In this document: positions 1 to 5,957 of the stretch, piece after piece
How the letters are laid out: each line of letters begins with the position of its first letter
Numbering within the stretch: the first letter of the stretch is position 1
Assembly: GCA_944376035.1 (NCBI GenBank)
Contig: CALWBJ010000045.1
Span: forward strand, 1-7,269
Direction of reading: 5' to 3'
DNA length: 7,269 nucleotides
Origin: an uncultured Clostridia bacterium
Lineage (GTDB): Bacteria; Bacillota; Clostridia; Christensenellales; Borkfalkiaceae
Translations under genes and position numbers: made by a program
Notes under the pieces: model-generated
Databases searched by the model: none
Seen by the model: the letters and a program-made list of their open reading frames with translations, nothing else
What the model was told of the DNA's origin: nothing

Positions 1-519
1 GCCCACAACGTAATCTTTACCAAGATATGCTCCGTGGCAACACCCAGCCATAAGACATCCCACACGGCCAAAAGCGTGGGCAATAGTTACGCAAATAGGC
101 GCTGTAAGTAAAATTTTATTGAATTCCTTTTTATGTAAATCTTTCTTGTTACCCTTAAAGTAAAAATGTCCCCATCCGAAATATACAATAAGGAAAGCCG
201 CCGCACCGCCGATAAATCCGCCCATTGCGGTTATTCCTGCATGGTAAAAGTCAAAATAACCTCTCTCTATCCAGTCATAAATCGCCTGAAAGAATTTAGC
301 CGCCAGAAATCCCAAAGCAATGGCTATAAGCGCAACGAAAAATATAAAGTCCTGCACGCTGCTGTCCATTTTTTTGTGCTTTGTGTAGTAATAAAAAACT
401 ATAAGACAAACTACTATACCCAAAGCAATCATTATGCCGTACAGATAAATTTGCAAATGGTAACCGAAAATATACACCGGATAACCGAATATCAATTCAA
501 GCAAGTCGTGATTGAACAT
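1..519 (-). CDS. lgt: Prolipoprotein diacylglyceryl transferase (Lgt), N-terminal part, cut by left edge
   Basis: Lgt is a multi-pass membrane enzyme that moves diacylglycerol from phosphatidylglycerol onto the lipobox cysteine of preprolipoproteins. The minus strand gives 173 residues from an ATG at 519, still open at base 1. Hydrophobic segments lie near residues 22-45, 57-80, 95-116 and 136-150. The Lgt signature appears as GRVGCLMAGCCHG at residues 151-163, the cysteine-rich form I recall from clostridial Lgt proteins, with Arg152 matching the catalytic arginine of the family. The usual HGGL-type motif reads MGGF (residues 99-102), so the histidine of the E. coli enzyme is absent. The start follows AAGGAGG with a four-base spacer, slightly short. 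About 100 C-terminal residues are expected beyond the edge, including a second essential arginine that cannot be checked here. The family call is firm; activity of this variant is inferred. Confidence 0.9.
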   Translation of the reverse strand, partial: MFNHDLLELIFGYPVYIFGYHLQIYLYGIMIALGIVVCLIVFYYYTKHKKMDSSVQDFIFFVALIAIALGFLAAKFFQAIYDWIERGYFDFYHAGITAMGGFIGGAAAFLIVYFGWGHFYFKGNKKDLHKKEFNKILLTAPICVTIAHAFGRVGCLMAGCCHGAYLGKDYVVG

Positions 520-538
520 AATGCCTCCTTTTTTATAC

Positions 539-567
539 ATTATACATACCTGACAAAAAAAAGTCAA
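539..567 (-). promoter_or_regulatory. Sigma-A-type promoter of lgt
   Basis: On the minus strand, TTGACT (567-562) and TATAAT (544-539) are separated by exactly 17 bases. The -10 box ends 19 bases before the lgt start codon, so the transcript has a very short leader that contains the AAGGAGG site (530-524). It is close to the sigma-A consensus and should be strong and constitutive. Confidence 0.8.
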
Positions 568-596
568 CGATTATCTTTTTTTCGATAATTTTTTAT

Positions 597-624
597 TTGC
601 AATTTTTTATTAATTGTGTATAAT
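597..624 (+). promoter_or_regulatory. Promoter of tRNA-Ser
   Basis: TTGCAA (597-602) and a perfect TATAAT (619-624) are 16 bases apart. The tRNA begins 15 bases after the -10 box, leaving only a short 5' leader for RNase P to remove. It is divergent from the lgt promoter, with 29 bases between the two -35 boxes. Confidence 0.75.
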
Positions 625-639
625 ATTATAGAGTGCTTT

Positions 640-730
640 GGAGAAGTATCGAAGTGGTCGTAACGAGCTGCACTCGAAATGCAGTTGTCCGGTTTCGGGC
701 ACATGGGTTCGAATCCCATCTTCTCCGCCA
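640..730 (+). tRNA. tRNA-Ser, anticodon CGA
   Basis: The cloverleaf can be folded by eye. The acceptor stem GGAGAAG (640-646) pairs with CTTCTCC (720-726), followed by discriminator G and an encoded CCA (728-730). The anticodon arm is CTGCA, loop CTCGAAA, TGCAG, which gives anticodon CGA for the codon UCG. The long variable arm (around TTGTCC...GGGCAC) is the class II feature of serine tRNAs. The T arm is ATGGG-TTCGAAT-CCCAT. The gene has its own promoter and terminator and is monocistronic. Confidence 0.95.
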
Positions 731-735
731 GGACG

Positions 736-777
736 TCCTCATAAGAACTAAGATGTTCTTATGAGGATATTTTTATT
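736..777 (+). terminator. Rho-independent terminator of tRNA-Ser
   Basis: A perfect 13-bp stem (736-748 with 755-767) with a six-base loop is followed by TATTTTTATTT. It starts five bases after the tRNA CCA end. The eight bases immediately after CCA, GGACGTCC (731-738), are themselves a palindrome overlapping the first bases of the stem. Confidence 0.88.
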
Positions 778-901
778 TGGAAATTTTTATATCTTTACAT
801 TAAAATAAAAATAAAAATTCTTAAACAGACAGATATAAATTTTTATTATACGAACAATATTTGAATACGTTAATAATATTAAAAAATTAAAAGTTCATAT
901 A
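778..901. other. AT-rich spacer between two converging transcription units
   Basis: This stretch lies between the tRNA terminator and the operon terminator. It is almost entirely A and T. No ORF with a ribosome binding site and no convincing promoter was seen. The only structure found is an all-AT inverted repeat, AATAAAAATT (810-819) and AATTTTTATT (838-847), which is not informative at this composition. Confidence 0.6.
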
Positions 902-935
902 AAATTAAGGCGAGAAAAGAATCTCGCCTTAATTT
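902..935 (-). terminator. Terminator of the five-gene operon
   Basis: A perfect 14-bp inverted repeat (902-915 with 922-935), with GC-rich core AAGGCGAGA/TCTCGCCTT and a six-base loop, lies 27 bases after the uxuB stop codon. Read on the minus strand, the stem is followed by a T-rich tract (TTAATTTTATATG), as expected for the operon's end. In the plus direction the run after the stem (ACCCC) is not T-rich, so it should act mainly on the minus strand. Confidence 0.85.
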
Positions 936-962
936 ACCCCAAAATATACTAAACGAATTATT

Positions 963-1790
963 TTAAACTCCGCTGTAAGCAGAAAATCCTCCGTCCACCG
1001 GAATTACAGTACCCGTTACGAAACCGCTCGCCTTATCGTCAGACAACCATATCAATGCTCCTATCAGGTCGCTTATCTCTCCGAATTTCTTCATCGGCGT
1101 CGCCGCGAGTATCTTTCCCGTTCTTGCCGTTGGCGTCCCGTCATTATTAAAAAGTAAATTTCTGTTCTGGTTGGTTACAAAAAATCCCGGTGCTATTGCA
1201 TTGCATCTGATATTGCACGGAGCAAAATGTACGGCAAGCCACTGTGTAAAATTCGATATCCCCGCCTTTGCTGCTGAATATGCCGGTATCTTCGTCAGCG
1301 GTCTGTATGCGTTCATACTCGATATATTTATTATGTTTCCGCCCGTCTTTACCATGTCTTCCGCAAAAACCTGTGTCGTCAGAAACGCGCTCGTTATATT
1401 TATATCAAATACAAATTTCAATCCGCTTTCTTCAAGTGCGAAAAAGTCCTTTATTCCGCTTGTCTCGGGTGTCATTACTTCATTATCGCAAGTCGCCTTA
1501 GGATTATTTCCTCCCGCTCCGTTTATTAGAAAATTTACCGCTCCGAATCTTTCGTTTATTTCTCTCTTTGCTGCCTTTATACTTTCCTTATCCAGGCAGT
1601 TGCATTTTACTCCTATTGCATTTTCTCCGACTTCTGCCGCTACTTTTACCGCGGCTTCTTCGTTTATATCTAATAGCGCCACCTTTGCTCCGCATTCTGA
1701 AAGCGCTCTCGCAAATTCACTGCATATTATACTGCCTGCGCCCGTTATCGCTATCACCTTATTTCTTAAATCTACTTTAAACGGTACCAT
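963..1790 (-). CDS. uxuB: SDR-family fructuronate (D-mannonate) oxidoreductase
   Basis: The 275-residue protein is a classical short-chain dehydrogenase. TGAGSIICSE (16-25) is the cofactor loop, NGAGG (90-94) the NAG-type motif, Asn131 the structural asparagine, Ser158 the catalytic serine and YSAAK (171-175) the Tyr/Lys pair. PVDGGFSAYSGV closes the C terminus. The GAGGNNPKAT stretch (91-100) and a loop before the tyrosine match the Bacillus UxuB (YjmF) type, which reduces D-fructuronate to D-mannonate with NAD(P)H. This is a different fold from E. coli UxuB. The glycine loop lacks the usual TGxxxGxG spacing, which I recall as normal for this subgroup. It is the last gene of the operon, one base after uxuA, with its AAGGAGG site inside the last uxuA codons, so translation is probably coupled. 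Family is certain; substrate is inferred from the subfamily and from adjacent uxuA. Confidence 0.85.
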   Translation of the reverse strand: MVPFKVDLRNKVIAITGAGSIICSEFARALSECGAKVALLDINEEAAVKVAAEVGENAIGVKCNCLDKESIKAAKREINERFGAVNFLINGAGGNNPKATCDNEVMTPETSGIKDFFALEESGLKFVFDINITSAFLTTQVFAEDMVKTGGNIINISSMNAYRPLTKIPAYSAAKAGISNFTQWLAVHFAPCNIRCNAIAPGFFVTNQNRNLLFNNDGTPTARTGKILAATPMKKFGEISDLIGALIWLSDDKASGFVTGTVIPVDGGFSAYSGV

Positions 1791-1791
1791 A

Positions 1792-2835
1792 TTACTTTAC
1801 CTCCTTCAAATCTTTCTCTACCGCTTCAAATAAACCTTGCAGATACACTCCTCCCATCGCTCTGTCATATAAGCCGTATCCGGGTTTCGCGTCTTCTCCC
1901 CACACGTTTCTTCCGTGGTCGGGTCGCAAATATCCCTCAAATCCGTTCTTAACAAGCGCTTTTACTATTGAATATATATCCACGTTACCTTCCTGCGTCT
2001 GATGTCCGTTTTCATAAAAATCAGTATCGTTTGTAAATTTTAACTGTCTTAAATGCGCAAAGTATATACGTTTAGCATACTTTGCTGCCATCTTCGGTAA
2101 ATCGTTGAATCTGCCTGCTCCGAGACTTCCCGTGCAGAATGTTATCCCGTTATGTTTATTCGGTACGGCTTTAAACAGCCTGTCGTAATCTTCTTCTCTC
2201 CCTACTATTCTCGGTAGCCCGAATATATCCCACGGAGGGTCGTCCGGATGTATTGCCATATCTATGTCCGCCTCGTCGCACGCCGGCATTATTGCATTCA
2301 GGAAATATACCAGATTTTCAAACAGTTTCTCGTGCGTTACTCCCTCATACTCTTTCAGCAGTCCGTTAAGTTGTTCGGGTGTATAACTTTCGTCCCAACC
2401 GGGTAGTCTCAGATTGTGTTTGTCCAGTTTAGAAAAATCTTCTTCAGAATACGATAACGACGTGGATCCGTCCTCATGTTTATAATACAGGTTTGTCCTG
2501 AACCAATCGAATACCGGCATAAAGTTATAACAAATACACTTTACGCCTGCTTTTCCGCAGTTGATTATATTCTGCTTATATGCCTCGATATATTTATCTC
2601 TTGTCGGTTTGCCCAGTTTTATATCTTCATGCACGGGAACGCTCTCGATTACTTCCATTTCAAGTCCCGCCTTCTCGCACAAACTTTTTAAACGCTCTAA
2701 TTTTTCAAGCGGCCACACTTCTCCCACCGGAACGTCGTATACCGCCGTTACAACTCCCGTCATTCCCTGTATCTGCTTTATGTAATTAAGCGGTATGCAG
2801 TCTTTCTCTCCGTACCATCTGAATGTCAGTTTCAT
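1792..2835 (-). CDS. uxuA: Mannonate dehydratase
   Basis: UxuA removes water from D-mannonate to give 2-keto-3-deoxy-D-gluconate (EC 4.2.1.8), a cytosolic step of glucuronate catabolism that needs Mn2+ or Fe2+. The 347 residues match the Gram-positive UxuA length. MKLTFRWYG opens the TIM barrel, followed by PVFDWFRTNL (107-116) and HPDDPPWDIFG (196-206). Likely metal ligands, by analogy with structurally described UxuA proteins, are His196, Cys234, His261 (in AHLRQ) and Asp306 (in RPDHGR). All are present, so the enzyme should be active. The start overlaps the stop of the preceding gene as ATGA. The nearest good ribosome binding site, AAAGGAGAG, lies about 11 bases upstream, a rather long spacing, so coupling to the upstream gene is likely. 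Confidence 0.95.
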   Translation of the reverse strand: MKLTFRWYGEKDCIPLNYIKQIQGMTGVVTAVYDVPVGEVWPLEKLERLKSLCEKAGLEMEVIESVPVHEDIKLGKPTRDKYIEAYKQNIINCGKAGVKCICYNFMPVFDWFRTNLYYKHEDGSTSLSYSEEDFSKLDKHNLRLPGWDESYTPEQLNGLLKEYEGVTHEKLFENLVYFLNAIMPACDEADIDMAIHPDDPPWDIFGLPRIVGREEDYDRLFKAVPNKHNGITFCTGSLGAGRFNDLPKMAAKYAKRIYFAHLRQLKFTNDTDFYENGHQTQEGNVDIYSIVKALVKNGFEGYLRPDHGRNVWGEDAKPGYGLYDRAMGGVYLQGLFEAVEKDLKEVK

Positions 2836-3788
2836 ATATCAACTATCTCTCCTTTACTTTTATAAGTCCCGAAAATAAGTTTCATAACCTTACTTCCCTC
2901 GCTTCCGTCCAACCAAAATTTTTTACCTTGTTCTATACAGTTATAAAAGTCGTCGATCAGATTTTCATGACCTGTTCCGTAACAATGTTTTCCGAAAAAA
3001 TTATTCTGATTTTCAAATTTTATTACTTCTTTATTTAAAATTACCATTTCCGGTAAAAGTTTAATATAATCTTCCGCGGTTCTTATTGTAATTTCGACCG
3101 GAAAATCCAACGCCCCCGTATTTGTAGCAAAAAAAGTAAATTTATTTTTACCCGAAAAGCAAGCCATTGCGGAATCTTCCACTTCTATAACATCTTTCAA
3201 AGTAAAATTATTGACATTTGCAACAACTTTTTCGGGCATTCCAATTAACCACTGCAAAATGTCAAGCGTATGAAGGGCTTGATTTATCAAAACACCTCCG
3301 CCCTCGGTTGCCGTTTTTCCTCTCCAGAACGCCGAATTGTAATATGAAGGGTTCCTGTGCCAGTCTACGATTCCGAAACCGTCCGCAACCTTTTTGCCTT
3401 TGAGATACTCTTTTACAAATAGGTTTGAATTATTATATCGGTTTTGCAAAACTACCCCGAGTTGCGCCTCAGACTCCTTTTCAGCCTGTAATATTTTTTG
3501 TATATCATCTTCGTTAATGCAAAGCGGTTTTTCACACAGAACATTTATATTATTTTTTAAGCAGTCTATAATCATCTGAGCATGAAGATAATGCGGAGTG
3601 CATATGTGAACTATGTCCGGTTTTTCCTTTTCAATCATTTCAACATAGTCCGAATATTTATTACCGTTAAAGTCGGATAATTTCGAAAGGTCGGTATCAC
3701 AAACCGCAACGACGTTTTTATTGAGGGAATTTAAAACTTTTAAGTGTACGTTTCCTATAACTCCCAAACCTATAACAGCCGATTTCAT
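2832..3788 (-). CDS. Gfo/Idh/MocA-family NAD(P)-dependent oxidoreductase (second copy)
   Basis: I place the start at the ATG at 3788, giving 318 residues that open with MKSAVIGLGVIGNVH. A start at 3839 would add 17 residues and run 47 bases into the preceding gene. The chosen ATG lies four bases after that gene's stop, with a weak AAGG site overlapping the stop. The Rossmann half has GLGVIG (7-12), Asp31 at the end of the second strand and CEKP (85-88), whose Lys87 is the usual catalytic lysine. The C-terminal half has GGGVLINQALHTLD (163-176), with the His173/Asp176 pair typical of the family. Such enzymes oxidise or reduce a ring hydroxyl of a sugar, inositol or sugar acid. The exact substrate cannot be read from sequence. 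It overlaps uxuA by four bases and is clearly AT-richer than uxuA and uxuB. Confidence 0.88.
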   Translation of the reverse strand: MKSAVIGLGVIGNVHLKVLNSLNKNVVAVCDTDLSKLSDFNGNKYSDYVEMIEKEKPDIVHICTPHYLHAQMIIDCLKNNINVLCEKPLCINEDDIQKILQAEKESEAQLGVVLQNRYNNSNLFVKEYLKGKKVADGFGIVDWHRNPSYYNSAFWRGKTATEGGGVLINQALHTLDILQWLIGMPEKVVANVNNFTLKDVIEVEDSAMACFSGKNKFTFFATNTGALDFPVEITIRTAEDYIKLLPEMVILNKEVIKFENQNNFFGKHCYGTGHENLIDDFYNCIEQGKKFWLDGSEGSKVMKLIFGTYKSKGEIVDI

Positions 3789-3792
3789 AACC

Positions 3793-4977
3793 TTATTTAT
3801 TACTGCCCGCATAAGTGCCTGACGTATCTGCAACCGCACTATCGTCTGCTACTTTTACTGCGGATTTTTTTCTCCTCTCATTTAATTCAGCCAAATATTT
3901 ATCGGGGTCAACCGGCAATATCACTTTTTCTCCTCCATGCCAACCAGAATATTCTATGGCGTTCATCAGTTCAACCCCGTTTATTCCTTCAACTCCGTTT
4001 ACAAACAACGGTTCGATTTTCAGAACAGCATTGGCAAAATTATTTATAATGCCGGCGTGTTGATCGTTTCTGCCGTCTGTTTCAACTTCCTTTATCTCGT
4101 GCTTTACGGACGCAAAAGCCTGATCGGAATTTTTTAATACTTCTGCGCTGTCTTCAAAACATTTTGTGAAGAAAAGTTTTCCGTTTTCGCAAGTCAGTCT
4201 GCCTTTTGTTCCCGAAATTTCCAGCCTGTTTGTTCCCGGCGCCTCACCGGTAGTTGTAATAAATACGCCTGTAGCACCGTTGTCATATTCAAAATATGCC
4301 GTAACTTCGTCTTCCACTTCAATATCGTGCCATTTCCCGTACTTGCAGAAACCGTTTACAGATACAGGCATTTTTCCGACTACCCACTGGACTAAATCCA
4401 ACTGATGAGGACATTGATTTATCAAAACACCGCCGCCTTCGCCATTCCATGTCGCTCTCCAACTGCCCATATCATAATAATGCTGTGTTCTGAACCAGTC
4501 TGTAATTATCCAGTTAACTCTCTGAAGTTCTCCTATTTCGCCTGCCGCAATTAACTCCTTCATTTTTTTGTACAGACAATTAGTTCTCTGATTAAACATC
4601 ATTCCCATTAACGCCGTGCTTTTTAACGCGACATTGTTCATTTCCATGACCTGTTTTGCATAAACACCCGCGGGTTTATCGCAAAGAACATTTATATTGC
4701 GGTTTAAACACTCTATAACTATTTCAGGATGCTGATAGTGCGGAGTTTCTACAAGTACCGCGTCCACAAGTCCGCTGTCAAGCATTTCTTTGTAATCGTT
4801 AAAGTATTTTACGGACTGATCTTTAAGGCGTTCTTTCATCGCGTCTACTTTGGCTTGATTACAGTCGCATAAAGCAGTTATATAACCGTTTTTAACCTCA
4901 TTCTTACCGAAAATGTTAAAAATATATGCGCTTCCCTGATTGCCGAGTCCTATAATTCCGAATCTGACCTTTTCCAT
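3793..4977 (-). CDS. Gfo/Idh/MocA-family NAD(P)-dependent oxidoreductase (first copy)
   Basis: The 394-residue protein has an N-terminal Rossmann domain with GLGNQG (10-15) and Asp38 at the end of the second strand. Its catalytic lysine motif is CDKP (99-102), with Asp in place of the usual Glu before Lys101. WNGEGGGVLINQ (177-188) and HQLD (191-194) form the active-site helix. A family-specific segment NGVEGINGVELMNAIEYSGW (327-346) follows, and a variable Lys/Ala/Asp/Ser-rich tail from about residue 370 looks unstructured. It is about 75 residues longer than the second copy, mostly at the C terminus, and shares the GGGVLINQ...EVED pattern with it, so the two are paralogues of different subgroups. 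AGGTAGG seven bases before the ATG supports the start; that site overlaps the stop of the upstream gene. The role is probably oxidation or reduction of a pyranose or uronate hydroxyl; substrate unknown. Confidence 0.9.
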   Translation of the reverse strand: MEKVRFGIIGLGNQGSAYIFNIFGKNEVKNGYITALCDCNQAKVDAMKERLKDQSVKYFNDYKEMLDSGLVDAVLVETPHYQHPEIVIECLNRNINVLCDKPAGVYAKQVMEMNNVALKSTALMGMMFNQRTNCLYKKMKELIAAGEIGELQRVNWIITDWFRTQHYYDMGSWRATWNGEGGGVLINQCPHQLDLVQWVVGKMPVSVNGFCKYGKWHDIEVEDEVTAYFEYDNGATGVFITTTGEAPGTNRLEISGTKGRLTCENGKLFFTKCFEDSAEVLKNSDQAFASVKHEIKEVETDGRNDQHAGIINNFANAVLKIEPLFVNGVEGINGVELMNAIEYSGWHGGEKVILPVDPDKYLAELNERRKKSAVKVADDSAVADTSGTYAGSNK

Positions 4978-4984
4978 ACAATAC

Positions 4985-5833
4985 CTACCTTATAAATTTA
5001 TCTCCCGATTCTTTATATCCTTCGCGGACAAGTATATTTTTAATAGAGTCTACCGCAGTGTCAAAAGCAACCGCATTAGAAGAAAATTTGAATTTATTTT
5101 TCATTTCCGTATTGTCTATTTTTCCGTATCCGTCAAAAATGGCAAGATGCGGCTCTACCGTAAGAACTTTATCGTCTTTTATCATTTCCACGACTTTATC
5201 TAATTTTCCGTCACCGTATCCGGCAGGAACCAACTCCCCCGTCTCCACTATTACGTCTTTGATATGGAAATAATCAGCCCTGTAATGAAGAAGAGACAAG
5301 GTGTTTTCGGCGCTTTCTCCGACCTGTAAGTAGTTAGCGGGGTCGTAAATAAATTTTATACCCTTTACATTGTCTAAAATTTCTATATTTCGCTCAGCAT
5401 TGTCTCCGTAAATTTCCTTCTCGTTTTCATGATATAAATTCACACCGTATTTTTTTGCGGTTTCTACCATCTCGCCAAGATATTCCATAACCTTGTTTTT
5501 TTCCGAATAAGCATTGTAAAAAGAAAACATGCGGATTTTATCCGTTTTGAAAACATTGGCAAGTTCCAGAACGTGTTTTACCGTATTCATGTAATTCTTC
5601 CAGTCAACGGATATATCAACCTTACCTAAGGGCGAACCTATCGACCAAACGCTTATTCCGTTGTCAGATAAAATCTTTTCATATTCTTTTGCCTGTTCGA
5701 TACTGAACTCGCTGACGCTTATTCCGTCAACCGTCCTGATTTCCAGTAAACTTAAATTATTACGTTTTAACGCTTGTATCTGAGTTGACAATTCTTTTCC
5801 CGCCTCATCGGCAAAAGCACACAGTTTAATCAT
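4985..5833 (-). CDS. Sugar isomerase/epimerase-like TIM-barrel protein (AP_endonuc_2 / xylose isomerase-like)
   Basis: First gene of the operon, 282 residues, with AAGGAAG nine bases before its ATG. It is a single-domain TIM barrel of the sugar phosphate isomerase/epimerase type (COG1082). The visible landmarks are LLEIR (29-33) on an early strand, YHENEKEIYGD (134-144), DPANYLQ (164-170), FHIKD (189-193) and VEPHL (226-230). Glu136, Asp164, His190 and Glu227 are the expected divalent-metal ligands, by analogy with tagatose/psicose epimerases and IolE/IolI, so the active site looks intact. In known systems such proteins epimerise ketoses, dehydrate inososes, or cleave 3-keto-glycosides made by Gfo/Idh/MocA partners. 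Position beside two such oxidoreductases makes a keto-sugar substrate likely. The family name does not imply a phosphorylated substrate here. Confidence 0.85.
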   Translation of the reverse strand: MIKLCAFADEAGKELSTQIQALKRNNLSLLEIRTVDGISVSEFSIEQAKEYEKILSDNGISVWSIGSPLGKVDISVDWKNYMNTVKHVLELANVFKTDKIRMFSFYNAYSEKNKVMEYLGEMVETAKKYGVNLYHENEKEIYGDNAERNIEILDNVKGIKFIYDPANYLQVGESAENTLSLLHYRADYFHIKDVIVETGELVPAGYGDGKLDKVVEMIKDDKVLTVEPHLAIFDGYGKIDNTEMKNKFKFSSNAVAFDTAVDSIKNILVREGYKESGDKFIR

Positions 5834-5868
5834 TTTAATTGACTTCCTTTATTAGATTTGTTATTATA

Positions 5869-5877
5869 ATTATAGCA
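5869..5877 (-). promoter_or_regulatory. Extended -10 promoter of the five-gene operon
   Basis: The minus strand reads TGCTATAAT (5877-5869), a perfect TGnTATAAT extended -10. The region 17 bases upstream reads CTTTTT, so there is no good -35 box. That is the usual design of a promoter that depends on an activator, here plausibly the divergent AraC protein. The predicted transcript start is near 5862, giving a leader of about 30 bases. Confidence 0.65.
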
Positions 5878-5932
5878 ATATTTTATAATAAAAAAAGTGA
5901 TATATTTTATTTTTTTAGCAAATAATAGCACA
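5873..5932. promoter_or_regulatory. Candidate AraC operator: three TAGCA repeats
   Basis: Three copies of TAGCA(A/C) occur on the plus strand: TAGCAAT (5873), TAGCAAA (5916) and TAGCACA (5926). The last two start 10 bases apart, one helical turn, and lie about 54-70 bases upstream of the predicted operon start, a typical activator position. The first overlaps the TGC of the extended -10, so its sequence is partly forced by the promoter. AraC-family proteins usually bind direct repeats, and the TAGC core recalls the E. coli AraC half-site. The function is inferred. Confidence 0.4.
5884..5889 (+). promoter_or_regulatory. Possible -10 box of the AraC gene
   Basis: TATAAT at 5884-5889 is a perfect -10 hexamer on the plus strand. 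The hexamer 17 bases upstream, TTATTA (5861-5866), is a poor -35. It would give a leader of about 60 bases that crosses the paired TAGCA repeats, which would allow autoregulation. The composition is so AT-rich that this could be chance. Confidence 0.35.
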
Positions 5933-5957
5933 ATCTTTATTTGTTTTAGGTTTTTAT

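Noticed and set aside
166..588. 140-codon plus-strand ORF at the left end
   Set aside because: It lies opposite the lgt reading frame, which carries the Lgt signature, a GGAGG site and a consensus promoter. The plus-strand product shows no family features.
570..589. Inverted repeat ATTATC/GATAAT between the divergent lgt and tRNA promoters, considered as an operator
   Set aside because: It is only six AT-rich base pairs around a T-run loop, which is expected by chance at this composition, and both flanking genes are housekeeping.
640..730. tRNA-Ser as an integration site for an accessory element
   Set aside because: I looked for a second copy of the tRNA 3' end (such as CCCATCTTCTCCGCCA) in the window and saw none. 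There is also no integrase.
778..901. Repeated AATTTTTAT motifs and an AATAAAAATT inverted repeat in the AT-rich spacer
   Set aside because: They are pure A/T words in an A/T spacer, with no regular spacing, so neither a CRISPR nor an iteron array.
1171..1833. 220-codon plus-strand ORF opposite uxuB, and several shorter plus-strand ORFs opposite the other operon genes
   Set aside because: These are antisense shadows of well-recognised enzymes. Their products are low-complexity Leu/Ser/Phe-rich strings with no ribosome binding sites or family motifs.
3789..3839. Seventeen-residue N-terminal extension of the second Gfo/Idh/MocA protein
   Set aside because: The extension overlaps the end of the preceding gene. 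The internal ATG at 3788 sits directly before the Rossmann strand, as is normal for the family.
5834..5868. Riboswitch in the operon leader
   Set aside because: The predicted leader is only about 30 bases and AT-rich, too short for a known riboswitch fold.
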